Assembly (NCBI GenBank): GCA_025937755.1
Contig: JAICQR010000007.1
Coordinates: 1 to 41,773 of the forward strand
DNA: 41,773 bases
DNA from: Gemmatimonadales bacterium
GTDB taxonomy: Bacteria > Gemmatimonadota > Gemmatimonadetes > Gemmatimonadales > GWC2-71-9
Reading direction: 5' to 3'
Shown: piece after piece, positions 9,824 through 17,408 of the stretch
Position numbering within the stretch: position 1 is the stretch's first letter
How the letters are laid out: each line of letters starts with the position of its first letter
The notes under the pieces: model-generated
What the model was told of the DNA's origin: nothing
What the model saw: only the letters and a program-made list of their open reading frames with translations
Databases searched by the model: none
Program-made: the position numbers and the translations under genes

Positions 9824-10000
9824 ATGGGCAAGCGGGATGATGAACGCATCGCACGGCTGGCGGCCAAGAACGCGGCCAAGCCGGCGGTGCCCAAAGCCGA
9901 ACGCGACAAGCAGTTCGACTCGACGTTGAAGCACCGGCCGGAAGAACAGTCCAAGGAGACCAAGGACCTGTTCAAGGAAATGAAGCGGCGAGAGTTCTGA
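9824..10000 (+). CDS. Small basic/charged protein of 58 aa
   Basis: Too short for the ORF track. ATG 9824 is preceded by GAGAGGAG with 5-nt spacing, a strong ribosome site, and the frame ends at TGA 9998-10000. The product is lysine-, arginine- and glutamate-rich with no hydrophobic segment: it starts MGKRDDERIARLAAKNAAK and ends DLFKEMKRREF. It is predicted to be helical and cytoplasmic; nucleic-acid or ribosome association is a guess from composition. No family recognised. It lies between selA and a convergent gene 5 nt away. Confidence 0.7.
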   Translation: MGKRDDERIARLAAKNAAKPAVPKAERDKQFDSTLKHRPEEQSKETKDLFKEMKRREF

Positions 10001-10004
10001 AGGG

Positions 10005-10985
10005 TCAGTTTCGTTCCGGACGCGACTCGCGCTCGTTCCAGTGCCAGGCAGCTGCCGGACCCACGAGCTCAACCCCTCCGACCCAGCGCTGAATCCCTCG
10101 CAGTTCGACGGCGTCTCGCCGTTCGTCGAGGACGCTGTCGCCCTCCGGGGTCAGGCGAAGTTCAGAGTCGCCGTAGGACCCCTTCGCTTCCGGCCAGGGA
10201 AGCCGGGACGAGAGCAGCGGCATCGGTTCCGCTGCCAGCTTCGCCACCACGTGATACAACATGATGTCGCCCATCCACGGCGCCTCTTCAGCAGCCTGGA
10301 CTGCGCCGAATGTCTCTGCCGCCGTCAGCGGGCCATCCACCAGCGCTCCCAGCACCAGCCGCTCGGTCAACGACAGACCGTCTCTCACCCACGGCAGTTC
10401 CTGCAGATGGCGGCGCATCGCCGCGGACGCGAATGGCAGCGCCAGCCGCTTCTCCTTGACGATCGCATCCAGCGCCAGCGGCTCCGGCCGCCGAAACGCA
10501 GCCCAGGTCCGTGCTCCAGCCATGAGCATTTCAACGGTGACCGGAATTCGAGACGGGAAAATGGCGCGGAGCTGCTCAGGGCCAAGACTGCCCAGCCCGA
10601 AAAAGCGCTCGCCTGTCGGGTGGGCACTCAGCGTAACGAGCGAGAGCCGGGTGGCGCCCAGGTCGCGGGTCGAGAACCAGGACAGCAGCCGGGCGAGGAT
10701 CGCCTGATCGAAGAGGTCATGTTCGAACCACAGGACTACGTCGCGGAAGTCGCGGAAGCCGGCCAGCCGGTGGTCCATCGAGGTCAGCTGGCGCCGCACG
10801 TCCTCAGCCTGTTCGCCATACGCATTGGCGATGAACCGGGAACGGACGTCATACCACGCCTCTCCCTCCACGTGGGCCGGGGTTGGGCCCTGCGCCAGCG
10901 GATCCACCCACGCCAGGTACTCGCCGGTGATGCCGGCCTCGACAAGGGTGGGCTGGATGTCGTGCCCACAGCGGATGTGCAGCAT
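10005..10985 (-). CDS. DUF1835 domain-containing protein
   Basis: A 326-aa cytoplasmic protein. It opens MLHIRCGHDIQPTL and continues with GEYLAWVDPLAQGPTP and VVLWFEHDLFDQAILARLL. These match the pattern I know for DUF1835, where a short-chain-binding-like N-terminal half with a 'WFEHDLYDQ' motif is followed by a winged-helix-like C-terminal part (here SLTERLVLGALVDGPLTAAETF and YHVVAKL). Biochemical function is not established; the family appears near sigma factors and regulators in some genomes. The gene is preceded by the heptamer satellite region and ends 4 nt from the convergent small ORF. Start ATG 10985. Confidence 0.75.
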   Translation of the reverse strand: MLHIRCGHDIQPTLVEAGITGEYLAWVDPLAQGPTPAHVEGEAWYDVRSRFIANAYGEQAEDVRRQLTSMDHRLAGFRDFRDVVLWFEHDLFDQAILARLLSWFSTRDLGATRLSLVTLSAHPTGERFFGLGSLGPEQLRAIFPSRIPVTVEMLMAGARTWAAFRRPEPLALDAIVKEKRLALPFASAAMRRHLQELPWVRDGLSLTERLVLGALVDGPLTAAETFGAVQAAEEAPWMGDIMLYHVVAKLAAEPMPLLSSRLPWPEAKGSYGDSELRLTPEGDSVLDERRDAVELRGIQRWVGGVELVGPAAAWHWNERESRPERN

Positions 10986-11014
10986 GCGGGAGGATGCAGA
11001 GGGACGGGGAGGGC

Positions 11015-11090
11015 GTCAAGAGTCGAGAGTCGAGAGTCGAGCGTCGAGAGTGCGACGCTTCTCCCAACTCTCGACTCTGGACTCTCGACT
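11015..11090. repeat. Heptamer satellite in inverted orientation (GTCGAGA)n ... (TCTCGAC)n
   Basis: Five tandem 7-bp units of GTCGAGA type (11015-11049) are followed, after about 17 nt, by about three and a half units in reverse-complement orientation (11066-11090). The arms can pair over about 25 bp with two mismatches, giving a long hairpin. It sits between the stop of the DUF2135-like gene, which it touches, and the DUF1835 gene, so it may terminate transcription or stabilise a 3' end on the minus strand. Confidence 0.85.
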
Positions 11091-11931
11091 AGTAAGTGAA
11101 CGTCCCGATTTCCCGGTCCGGGTTGATGGTATCGTCGCCTACAAAGCTGCCGGTAAAGACCTGGGGCTGCTGGCCGGTAAGCGCAACGGTCACCACGTAA
11201 TCGGAGCGCGGCACTCCGCAGTCGGCCCAGTAGTCCACCACGACCCGATAGTCGCCGGCGGGCGCGGTGCCGCTGGCCCAGACGATGTTTTCATTGTTGG
11301 TGTTGTCGATGTCGCAGCCAGGATTGGAGTCCAGGTCCAGCTCGCCGCCGCTGGCCGCCGTTCGGTTGGCCCAGTACACCTCTTCTCCGCTGGGATCGAA
11401 AACGTGGAGGTCCACATCACTGGCGCCAGTCCAGGAAATGCTGACCTGGACATCGCCGGTGCCCACCCGAAACATCCGCAGCGACTGCTCGCTATAGGCG
11501 CCGATCGTGGTGCCGTCGCCGACGGCGTACTGGAGGCGCTGGGTGCCGGCGGGAACGTCGGGCGACACCCCCAGCACCAGATCCGCAGTCGACGTCCCTG
11601 CCGGCAACGCCAGCAGGTAGTAGCCGTCCGCGCCTGCCATCGCGACAATCACTGTGTTGAAGGCGGCGCCGGCGTCGAGTTGTACCGCGGCGCTACCGCC
11701 ATTGACGGCGGTGCCCTGGGCCGGAACGGATGGCGCCGCGGAACCGCCAGCTTCCGGGGCCACGCCCGCTACCAGCACCGCCGAGACCGTACCGTCTGCA
11801 GTGGTGACCCGGGTAACGATATCCCCAATCGAGAACGCAGGACCCAGCAGTTCCGGGCCCTTGCAGCTCGCGATCGAGCCCGCGAGCAGCAGAGCAGATG
11901 AAACTCGGGTGGCAATGGCAATGGCCTTCAT
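11089..11931 (-). CDS. Lipoprotein with DUF2135-like domain
   Basis: A 280-aa predicted lipoprotein with a signal peptide ending AGSIASC. Residues about 160-255 contain a beta-rich module with DVDLHVFDPSGEEVYWANR, TAASGGELDLDSN and APAGDYRVVVDYW. This is the pattern of DUF2135/YfaP-like domains, which carry a conserved DLHV...P.G...Y..N.......G..LD core. The preceding part (about 30-155) is alanine/glycine-rich and may be another beta domain. Acidic DSNPGCDIDNTNNEN could bind calcium. Function unknown, probably surface or periplasmic. The ATG at 11931 has GGAAGGA 7 nt upstream. A sigma-54 type promoter match lies about 63 nt upstream. Confidence 0.78.
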   Translation of the reverse strand: MKAIAIATRVSSALLLAGSIASCKGPELLGPAFSIGDIVTRVTTADGTVSAVLVAGVAPEAGGSAAPSVPAQGTAVNGGSAAVQLDAGAAFNTVIVAMAGADGYYLLALPAGTSTADLVLGVSPDVPAGTQRLQYAVGDGTTIGAYSEQSLRMFRVGTGDVQVSISWTGASDVDLHVFDPSGEEVYWANRTAASGGELDLDSNPGCDIDNTNNENIVWASGTAPAGDYRVVVDYWADCGVPRSDYVVTVALTGQQPQVFTGSFVGDDTINPDREIGTFTY

Positions 11932-11993
11932 GATGCGTCCTTCCAGGGCGGCAGCGGTGAATCGACCGAATCGGGGGTGACACCGCCGATTGA

Positions 11994-12010
11994 AGCAACT
12001 GCCGTTCCAA
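11994..12010 (-). promoter_or_regulatory. Candidate sigma-54 (-24/-12) promoter for the DUF2135-like lipoprotein
   Basis: On the minus strand TTGGAACG-GCAG-TTGCT fits the consensus YTGGCACG-N4-TTGCW with one mismatch, and the GG and GC dinucleotides are separated by the required 10 nt. Transcription would start about 12 nt downstream, giving a leader of roughly 50 nt before the ATG at 11931. No rpoN or enhancer-binding protein is in the window, so use of the site is unproven. Confidence 0.5.
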
Positions 12011-12151
12011 CGAGAAGTTGCCTGAAGCGCGTTCCCTTAAACTCATGGAGCGCTTGACGTTATCGGCAGCTGACATGACGCCTGCAGACGCTCGCCCCAA
12101 GGGTTCCTCTCGCGCTATGCGAATGTCGTTGCTGCGGTTACCTTTGCGGCC

Positions 12152-12769
12152 ATGTCGTTCCGGGTGGCGGTAGCGGCGTCGGGCAGCGGCAGCAATCTGG
12201 GCGCGCTGCTCGATGCGTTCCCTCCGCGCTCCGGCAGCCCGGTAGAAGTCGCGCTGGTGCTCAGCAACCGGCGCGAGGCCGGTGCGTTGGCCCGGGCGCG
12301 CGCGGCGGGCGTTCCTCTGCACCTGCTGGCTGATCCCGACTCGGCGGACGAATGGATCACAGCGCTCCGTGCGGTGTCGGCCGATCTTCTGGTGCTGGCG
12401 GGCTATCTGAAGCTGGTGCCGGCTGGCGTCGTCGCTGCCTACAGCGGCAGGGTGATCAATATCCATCCTGCCCTTCTTCCCGATTTCGGCGGAGCCGGCA
12501 TGTACGGCCTGCGGGTCCATCGCGCCGTCCTTGAGTCGGGCGTGCGCCGCAGCGGTGCGTCGGTGCATCTGGTGGACGAGGCCTATGACCGCGGTGCGGT
12601 GCTGGCGCGGGCCTACGTGCCGATTGAAGAGGGCGACACGCCGGAACTTCTGGCTACCCGTGTGCTCGCGGCGGAGCATCGCCTGCTCCCCGCCGTCGTC
12701 GCCGCAGCTGCGCGCGCCGGCCGGCCAGTCCCCCTGGACGACAACACTGTGGCGGAGATGACTTCGTGA
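12152..12769 (+). CDS. purN: Phosphoribosylglycinamide formyltransferase 1
   Basis: A 205-aa GAR transformylase of usual size. It uses 10-formyl-THF to formylate glycinamide ribonucleotide in de novo purine synthesis. The N-terminal phosphate-binding loop VAASGSGSNLGALLDA, the catalytic NIHPALLP block (Asn and His) with GGAGMYGLRVH, and the late Asp in DEAYDRGAV are present. The usual GCTVH segment reads SGASVH, a mild change. Start ATG 12152 has no good Shine-Dalgarno. purH follows 10 nt after its stop, so the two purine genes form an operon. The 220-nt upstream gap is shared with the divergent lipoprotein gene. Confidence 0.95.
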   Translation: MSFRVAVAASGSGSNLGALLDAFPPRSGSPVEVALVLSNRREAGALARARAAGVPLHLLADPDSADEWITALRAVSADLLVLAGYLKLVPAGVVAAYSGRVINIHPALLPDFGGAGMYGLRVHRAVLESGVRRSGASVHLVDEAYDRGAVLARAYVPIEEGDTPELLATRVLAAEHRLLPAVVAAAARAGRPVPLDDNTVAEMTS

Positions 12770-12779
12770 GGATGAGTGG

Positions 12780-14309
12780 ATGCCCCGCGCGCTGATTTCG
12801 GTAAGCGACAAGCGCGGGATTGTGGGATTTGCGACCGGGCTGGTGAGCCGAGGCTGGCAGATCGTCTCGACCGGCGGCACCGCGGCGGCGCTCCGCGAAG
12901 GGGGAGTCCCGGTCACCGCGGTCGATGCGATCACCGGTTTTCCCGAGATCCTGGACGGACGGGTCAAGACGCTCCACCCGGCGATCCACGCCGGCCTGCT
13001 GGCGCGGCGGGACCAACCGGCCCACATGGCGGCACTCGGAGCCAACAAGATCGAGCCCTTCGATCTCGTCGCCGTCAATCTGTATCCCTTCCATGCCACC
13101 ATTGCGCGGCCCGGCGTCACCTTCGAGGACGCGATCGAGAACATCGACATCGGCGGGCCGTCGATGCTGCGGTCGGCCGCGAAGAACCACGAGTCGGTGC
13201 TGGCAGTGGTGGACCCGACCGACTACCGGGCGGTGCTCGAACTGCTCGACGCCGGGCCGGTGCCAGCCGAGGTGCGTCGTGACTTCGCCGCCAAGGTCTT
13301 CGCTCATACCTCCGAGTATGATGCCGCGATCGCACGGTTCCTTACCTCGGAGCACAACGAGCTTCCCGGCCGCATCACCCTGGCCATGGAGCGACAGCAG
13401 CTGCTGCGCTATGGCGAGAATCCGGGTCAGCGCGCCGCGCTCTACGTCACCGAAGAGCCACGCGGGATGCGCGACCTCGCCCAGCGCCAGGGCAAGGAAC
13501 TTTCCTTCAATAACCTGCTCGACCTCGATGCTGCGATGATCGCGGTGTCCCGGTGGGGCGCAACCCCCGCATGCGCGGTCATCAAGCACACCACGCCCTG
13601 CGGCATCGCGATCGGCGGCTCCGCCGCCGAAGCATTCGAGCGTGCCCGCAGCACCGACCCGATGTCGGCATTCGGCTCGGTGGTCGCGTTCAATACGGTG
13701 GTGGACCAGGCCACCGCTACTGCAATGGCCGACCTCTTTGTCGAGGTGGTCGTGGCGCCCGCCTTCCAGGAAGAAGCACTCGCCACCTTTGCCCGCAAGA
13801 AGAACCTGCGGGTGGTCGAGCTGCCGGCTGCCGACGGGGTGGGGCAGCTGGACTACAAGCGGGTGCGTGGCGGCTTTCTGGTGCAGGACATGTTCGTGCC
13901 CGATCCCAGTGAGGCCGCATGGACCGTGGTCAGCGGCCGATCGCCCGATGAGCGCGAGTGGAACGACCTCCGCTTTGCGTGGCTCGCGGTGGCATCGGTC
14001 AAGTCGAACGCGATCCTGCTGGCGCGCGATGGCCGGGCTATCGGTATCGGCGCCGGCCAGATGAGCCGGGTCGATGCCAGCTTCCTCGCCGTGCACAAGG
14101 CGCGCGAGGCCGGCCACTCGACCAGTGGCGCCGCACTGGCGTCGGATGCGTTCTTCCCCTTCCCCGACGGCGTGGAGCAGGCGGCTGAAGCCGGCATCAC
14201 CGCCATCATCCAGCCCGGGGGTTCGGTGCGCGACGCCGATGTGGTGGCCGCGGCCGATTCAGCCGGCATTGCAATGGTGTTCACTGGTAGCCGGCAGTTT
14301 CGGCACTAG
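12780..14309 (+). CDS. purH: Bifunctional AICAR formyltransferase / IMP cyclohydrolase
   Basis: A 509-aa bifunctional enzyme catalysing the last two steps to IMP. The N-terminal IMP cyclohydrolase (MGS-like) half shows ISVSDKRGI, IVSTGGTAAALRE and GFPEILDGRVKTLHP. The C-terminal AICAR transformylase half shows LRYGENPGQRAALY, FNNLLDLDAA and the catalytic Lys-His in IKHTTPCGIA. The length is typical. ATG 12780 is preceded by GAGGATGAG. It is downstream of purN. A pair of GTCTCAC heptamers begins at its stop codon. Confidence 0.97.
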   Translation: MPRALISVSDKRGIVGFATGLVSRGWQIVSTGGTAAALREGGVPVTAVDAITGFPEILDGRVKTLHPAIHAGLLARRDQPAHMAALGANKIEPFDLVAVNLYPFHATIARPGVTFEDAIENIDIGGPSMLRSAAKNHESVLAVVDPTDYRAVLELLDAGPVPAEVRRDFAAKVFAHTSEYDAAIARFLTSEHNELPGRITLAMERQQLLRYGENPGQRAALYVTEEPRGMRDLAQRQGKELSFNNLLDLDAAMIAVSRWGATPACAVIKHTTPCGIAIGGSAAEAFERARSTDPMSAFGSVVAFNTVVDQATATAMADLFVEVVVAPAFQEEALATFARKKNLRVVELPAADGVGQLDYKRVRGGFLVQDMFVPDPSEAAWTVVSGRSPDEREWNDLRFAWLAVASVKSNAILLARDGRAIGIGAGQMSRVDASFLAVHKAREAGHSTSGAALASDAFFPFPDGVEQAAEAGITAIIQPGGSVRDADVVAAADSAGIAMVFTGSRQFRH

Positions 14310-14322
14310 TCTCACGTCTCAC
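14309..14322. repeat. Two tandem GTCTCAC heptamers after purH
   Basis: Two perfect 7-bp units start on the last base of the purH stop and are followed by two GCCCGGAC/GCCCGTGA octamers reaching the start of the next gene. On its own this is weak. It is listed because the same kind of short-period tandem repeat recurs in other gaps of the window. Confidence 0.45.
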
Positions 14323-14334
14323 GCCCGGACGCCC

Positions 14335-16494
14335 GTGACAGAGTCCTCAGCTCCTCCCTATCGCTGGTCGCTCCTCGTGGGCGCCGTGGTGTTCGCGGTC
14401 TACCTGGTGACCCTGGCACCGACCACGGCGTTCTGGGACACGTCGGAGTACATCGCCGCGGCCAAGGTGCTGGGGATTCCCCATCCTCCCGGCAATCCGC
14501 TCTTCACGCTGATGGCGCACGTCTGGGGACTGCTCCCGCTGGCGGCTTCGTATGCGGTGCGGATCAACATCTTCGCCGCGGTCACCAGCGCGGTTGCCGC
14601 GGCGATGTGGTTCCTGGTGGCCGAGCGGTGGATGCGCGACATCGTGCCCCACCGCGCCATCCGGCTCGGAGCAGCAGCGGCCGGCACCCTAGTCGGCGCC
14701 GCGGCGTGGACCGTCTGGAACCAGTCCACTGTGAACGAGAAGGTCTACACCGTCTCGCTGATGACGATCGCCATCGTGGCCTGGCTGACCCTCCGCTGGG
14801 CGGATGCCGAGCCGGGCCCCCGCCGCGACCGGCTGCTGATCCTGATGGTATACGTGATGGCGCTGAGCAGCACCAATCACATGATGGGCGTACTGGTGCT
14901 GCCGCTGGTCGCGGTCTACGTCCTGTTCACTGACTGGCGCAGCCTGCTCAAGCCCGCAGTGATCACCGCCATCGTGCTGGCCATCGCAGTTGGCATTTCG
15001 ATCAACTACGTCTACCTCCCGATGCGCGCCGGGCAGTATCCGCCCATCAACGAGGGTGAGCCGGCCGGATTCTTCAGCCAGGCGCTCAAGGACGTCCTCA
15101 GCCGGGAGCAGTACGGCAAGCCGTCGGTTTTCCAGCGCATGGCCGATCCCGTCGCGCAACTCCGTAACTACCTGCAGTACTTCAGCTGGCAGTTCGCCCG
15201 CGACTGGGGCGCGCTGCGGGCGGTGTTCACCATCGTCTTTGCCGCGCTGGGACTGACCGGGCTGTGGGCGCTCATCCGCTCAAGGCTGCGTGACGGGCTC
15301 GCCGCGGCGGCGCTGCTGTTCACACTGACGCTGCTGCTGGTGTTCTACCTGAACTTCCGGTATGGCTATTCCATCGACCAGGGCCTCGAGCTCGATCGGG
15401 AAGTGCGTGAGCGCGACTACTTCTTCATCGCGTCGTTCTCGTTCTTTGGAGTGCTGGTGGCATTGGGGTTGGGTGCCACCATGCGGGCGATGGTGGATTG
15501 GCTGGGTGACAGGGGCACCGAACGGAGCCGCTGGCTCGCGACCACTCCCATCCTGCTGCTCGGCCTGGTACCACTGGTGGCCAACCGGCTGACCGCGAGC
15601 CGGGCTCATGAAACCGTGGCCCACGACTTTGCCGTGGACCTGCTCGAGTCGGTGGAGCCCTACGGCATCCTGATCACGGCCGGAGACAACGACACCTTCC
15701 CGCTCTGGTTTGCCCAGGAAGTGGAGGGCGTCCGGACCGATGTCACGCTGGCCAACCTGTCGCTGATGAACACCCGCTGGCACCTGCGCCAGATCCGCCG
15801 GAGGCCAACGCCTGACTTTGACCCGTCCACGGCGGCCGAACTCTGGCTGCCCCGTCCCGACGAGCCGGTCCAGGAGCTCCGCGATACGTCGCGCGGGAAT
15901 CTTCGCGCCCTGCGGTGGCCCAAGCCGGCCAACGATGTGCTGGCGCTGTCGGAAGTCGAGTTGAGCGACACCACGATCCTGCCGGACGTGGTGGCGGCAC
16001 CCGACGGCGTGGTCCGGGTGGGCGAGGTGCAGATCCGCTTCGGCACCGAGGTCCTCCTGCTCGCGGACGTGGTCACGGCGCTGCTGATCAGCAACAACCT
16101 CGGCAAGCGGCCGATCTACTTCTCGTGGAGCGCTGCCGGCTATCCCGACCAGACGCTGGGCCTGAGCCCGTACCTGGTGACCCATGGCTTCGTGCGGCGG
16201 CTACTGGAACAGCCGGTCGAAGTCAGCGACTCCATCGTGGCTTCGCCCCTGCTCGGCTTTGTGAACGTCCCGCGAACCAACGCACTGTTGTGGGACACGT
16301 ATCACTGGGAAGCCGCCACCAGGGAGCGCCCCCATGGGTGGGTGGACCCACCGTCCGGCAGCATCCTGCAGTTGTATTCCATCATTTATGGCGGCATGGC
16401 GCCCATCCTGGCAGAGGAGGGCCGGCCCGAGTTGGCCGCGCGGGCGGATTCTATTGCCGGAAAAGTGAGGCAGGCGCTCAATCCGGGACGGTAG
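14335..16494 (+). CDS. DUF2723 family multi-pass membrane glycosyltransferase-like protein
   Basis: The likely start is GTG 14335 (MTESSAPPYRWSLL), 25 nt after purH, giving 719 aa; the track's longer frame runs into purH. The N-terminal half has about ten membrane helices. The first extracytoplasmic loop reads LAPTTAFWDTSEYIAAAKVLG, then GIPHPPGNPLF. These are hallmarks of the DUF2723 family (GT-C fold, CAZy GT117), where the acidic loop residues are presumed catalytic. The last ~250 residues form a soluble domain with GDNDTFPLWFAQEVEGVR. Family members are linked to protein or lipid glycosylation; donor and acceptor here are unknown. The ribosome site is weak. Confidence 0.9.
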   Translation: MTESSAPPYRWSLLVGAVVFAVYLVTLAPTTAFWDTSEYIAAAKVLGIPHPPGNPLFTLMAHVWGLLPLAASYAVRINIFAAVTSAVAAAMWFLVAERWMRDIVPHRAIRLGAAAAGTLVGAAAWTVWNQSTVNEKVYTVSLMTIAIVAWLTLRWADAEPGPRRDRLLILMVYVMALSSTNHMMGVLVLPLVAVYVLFTDWRSLLKPAVITAIVLAIAVGISINYVYLPMRAGQYPPINEGEPAGFFSQALKDVLSREQYGKPSVFQRMADPVAQLRNYLQYFSWQFARDWGALRAVFTIVFAALGLTGLWALIRSRLRDGLAAAALLFTLTLLLVFYLNFRYGYSIDQGLELDREVRERDYFFIASFSFFGVLVALGLGATMRAMVDWLGDRGTERSRWLATTPILLLGLVPLVANRLTASRAHETVAHDFAVDLLESVEPYGILITAGDNDTFPLWFAQEVEGVRTDVTLANLSLMNTRWHLRQIRRRPTPDFDPSTAAELWLPRPDEPVQELRDTSRGNLRALRWPKPANDVLALSEVELSDTTILPDVVAAPDGVVRVGEVQIRFGTEVLLLADVVTALLISNNLGKRPIYFSWSAAGYPDQTLGLSPYLVTHGFVRRLLEQPVEVSDSIVASPLLGFVNVPRTNALLWDTYHWEAATRERPHGWVDPPSGSILQLYSIIYGGMAPILAEEGRPELAARADSIAGKVRQALNPGR

Positions 16495-16501
16495 GTCCTG
16501 G

Positions 16502-16525
16502 GGCGGTACGGCGGTAGGGCGATAG
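16502..16525. repeat. Octamer tandem repeat GGCGGTNN (3 units)
   Basis: Units GGCGGTAC, GGCGGTAG and GGCGATAG follow the DUF2723 stop codon by 7 nt. The same octamer type recurs right after the tupC stop (19863-19894). Confidence 0.7.
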
Positions 16526-16648
16526 GTGCTCGCGCCGATGTCTCCTGGAGGCGGCGTAGCGGCCTATCGCCCAAGGCGGACATCAGGGGCGGTCTGTTGA
16601 CCGCCCGATGCCCGCCGCCGAGCCGCCGGAAGGAGACTCGGCGCGAGC
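16517..16648. repeat. Nested inverted repeats between convergent genes
   Basis: Two sets of complementary arms are present. GGGCGATAGG (16517-16526) pairs with CCTATCGCCC (16563-16572). GCTCGCGCCGATGTCTCCT (16528-16546) pairs with AGGAGACTCGGCGCGAGC (16631-16648) with one bulge. The pairings are mutually exclusive in part, so alternative folds exist. The structure fills the 173-nt gap between DUF2723 and the convergent hsp20. It could be a bidirectional terminator, or a dispersed REP/MITE-like element if copies exist elsewhere. Confidence 0.75.
16587..16606. terminator. Perfect 8-bp hairpin at the centre of the convergent gap
   Basis: GGGCGGTC-TGTT-GACCGCCC is a perfect stem-loop midway between the stops of DUF2723 and hsp20. 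There is no T run on either side. A bidirectional transcription stop or 3'-end stabiliser is the simplest reading. Confidence 0.5.
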
Positions 16649-16667
16649 GGCGGGAGCCCACGATCGG

Positions 16668-17195
16668 CTATGTGCCGTTGGAAACCTCGCCGGAGCCGAC
16701 GGTGACGCGCTCGCCCCGCCGCTGCTCCACGCGGCTCTTCAGCTCGATCTGCCGAGGCCGCGCCTTCTCGGCCTTGGGCAGCACAACCGTCAACACACCG
16801 TCAGAGATGTCGGCCTCGATCTCATCGGCATCGACGGTCGACGGCAACGAGAAGGTGCGCTCGAAGCTGCCGTAGCTCCGCTCGTACCGATGCACGCGGT
16901 CAGCCTTCTCTTCCGCCTCCTGCCGCTTTTCGCCCCGGATCGTGAGGACGTTATTCTCGAGCTGGAGATTTACGTCACCCGGATCCACACCAGGGACCTC
17001 CATCACCAGCTTGATTCCATCCTTGTCCTCGAAGATGTCGCAAGCCGGAACCCACGCGGCAGTCAGCGCGCTCTCGAATCGCTGGCCGAACGGCCCGTTG
17101 CCGAACGTATCACTGAACGCATCGTCCAGTGCGGTCGAGAGCCGCCGGAGGTTCTGGAGGCCGTCGGTACGACGGCGCAAGGTCGTCGGAAACAT
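16668..17195 (-). CDS. Hsp20 / alpha-crystallin family small heat-shock protein
   Basis: A 175-aa cytoplasmic holdase chaperone. The N-terminal arm (1-45) is followed by the alpha-crystallin domain (about 47-145): WVPACDIFEDKDGIKLVMEVPGV, VLTIRGEKRQE, YGSFERTFSLP and the conserved DGVLTVVLPKAE. The C-terminal extension is basic and lacks an obvious IxI motif, although RQIEL may serve. The ATG has a near-perfect AAAGGAGGA site, implying high translation. A long GC hairpin lies in the leader and an inverted repeat between it and divergent tupA. No CIRCE element was found. Confidence 0.94.
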   Translation of the reverse strand: MFPTTLRRRTDGLQNLRRLSTALDDAFSDTFGNGPFGQRFESALTAAWVPACDIFEDKDGIKLVMEVPGVDPGDVNLQLENNVLTIRGEKRQEAEEKADRVHRYERSYGSFERTFSLPSTVDADEIEADISDGVLTVVLPKAEKARPRQIELKSRVEQRRGERVTVGSGEVSNGT

Positions 17196-17215
17196 CCTGT
17201 CCTCCTTTGAGTTGA

Positions 17216-17256
17216 ACGTGAACGGCCGGCGCTTGCCGCCGGCGCCGCGTCCACGT
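17216..17256 (-). promoter_or_regulatory. Long leader hairpin upstream of hsp20
   Basis: Arms CGTCCACGT and ACGTGAACG (8 of 9 paired), with a 4-nt bulge, close on a perfect CGCCGGC / GCCGGCG stem with a 5-nt loop. It ends about 20 nt before the start codon and leaves the AAAGGAGGA site free in this fold. Because the upstream neighbour is divergent, it cannot be a terminator for a same-strand gene. A leader function such as RNA stability or thermosensing is inferred only. Confidence 0.5.
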
Positions 17257-17312
17257 GCCAGCAGCGCGCGTGCCGGCCTTTTCGGCCGCTCCGACAGGCG
17301 GAATCGGCAAAA

Positions 17313-17343
17313 TTGGCAGCGGGCAGCCGCGTTGCGCTGTCAA
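17313..17343. promoter_or_regulatory. Inverted repeat TTGGCAGCG-N13-CGCTGTCAA in the hsp20/tupA divergent region
   Basis: The two 9-bp arms match 8 of 9. The minus-strand arm contains TTGACA, a perfect -35 for hsp20, though I see no good -10 at 17 nt. The layout resembles an operator overlapping a promoter. It differs from CIRCE (TTAGCACTC-N9-GAGTGCTAA) in sequence and spacing. It could serve hsp20, tupABC or both. Confidence 0.4.
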
Positions 17344-17408
17344 AAATGCACGCGTCAGGGACGGCTGGAGGAGGCGAGCGGCGGCAACACTACGGCTAGT
17401 TTTGAGTG

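Noticed and set aside
12044-12169. 41-codon ORF starting MERLTLSAADM upstream of purN
   Set aside because: It overlaps the purN start in another frame, has no ribosome site and its C-terminal part is shadow-like.
14074-14334. N-terminal extension of the DUF2723 ORF as given in the track
   Set aside because: It lies inside purH in another frame; the conserved region begins after GTG 14335.
17313-17343. CIRCE element for hsp20
   Set aside because: The arms TTGGCAGCG/CGCTGTCAA and N13 spacer do not match TTAGCACTC-N9-GAGTGCTAA.
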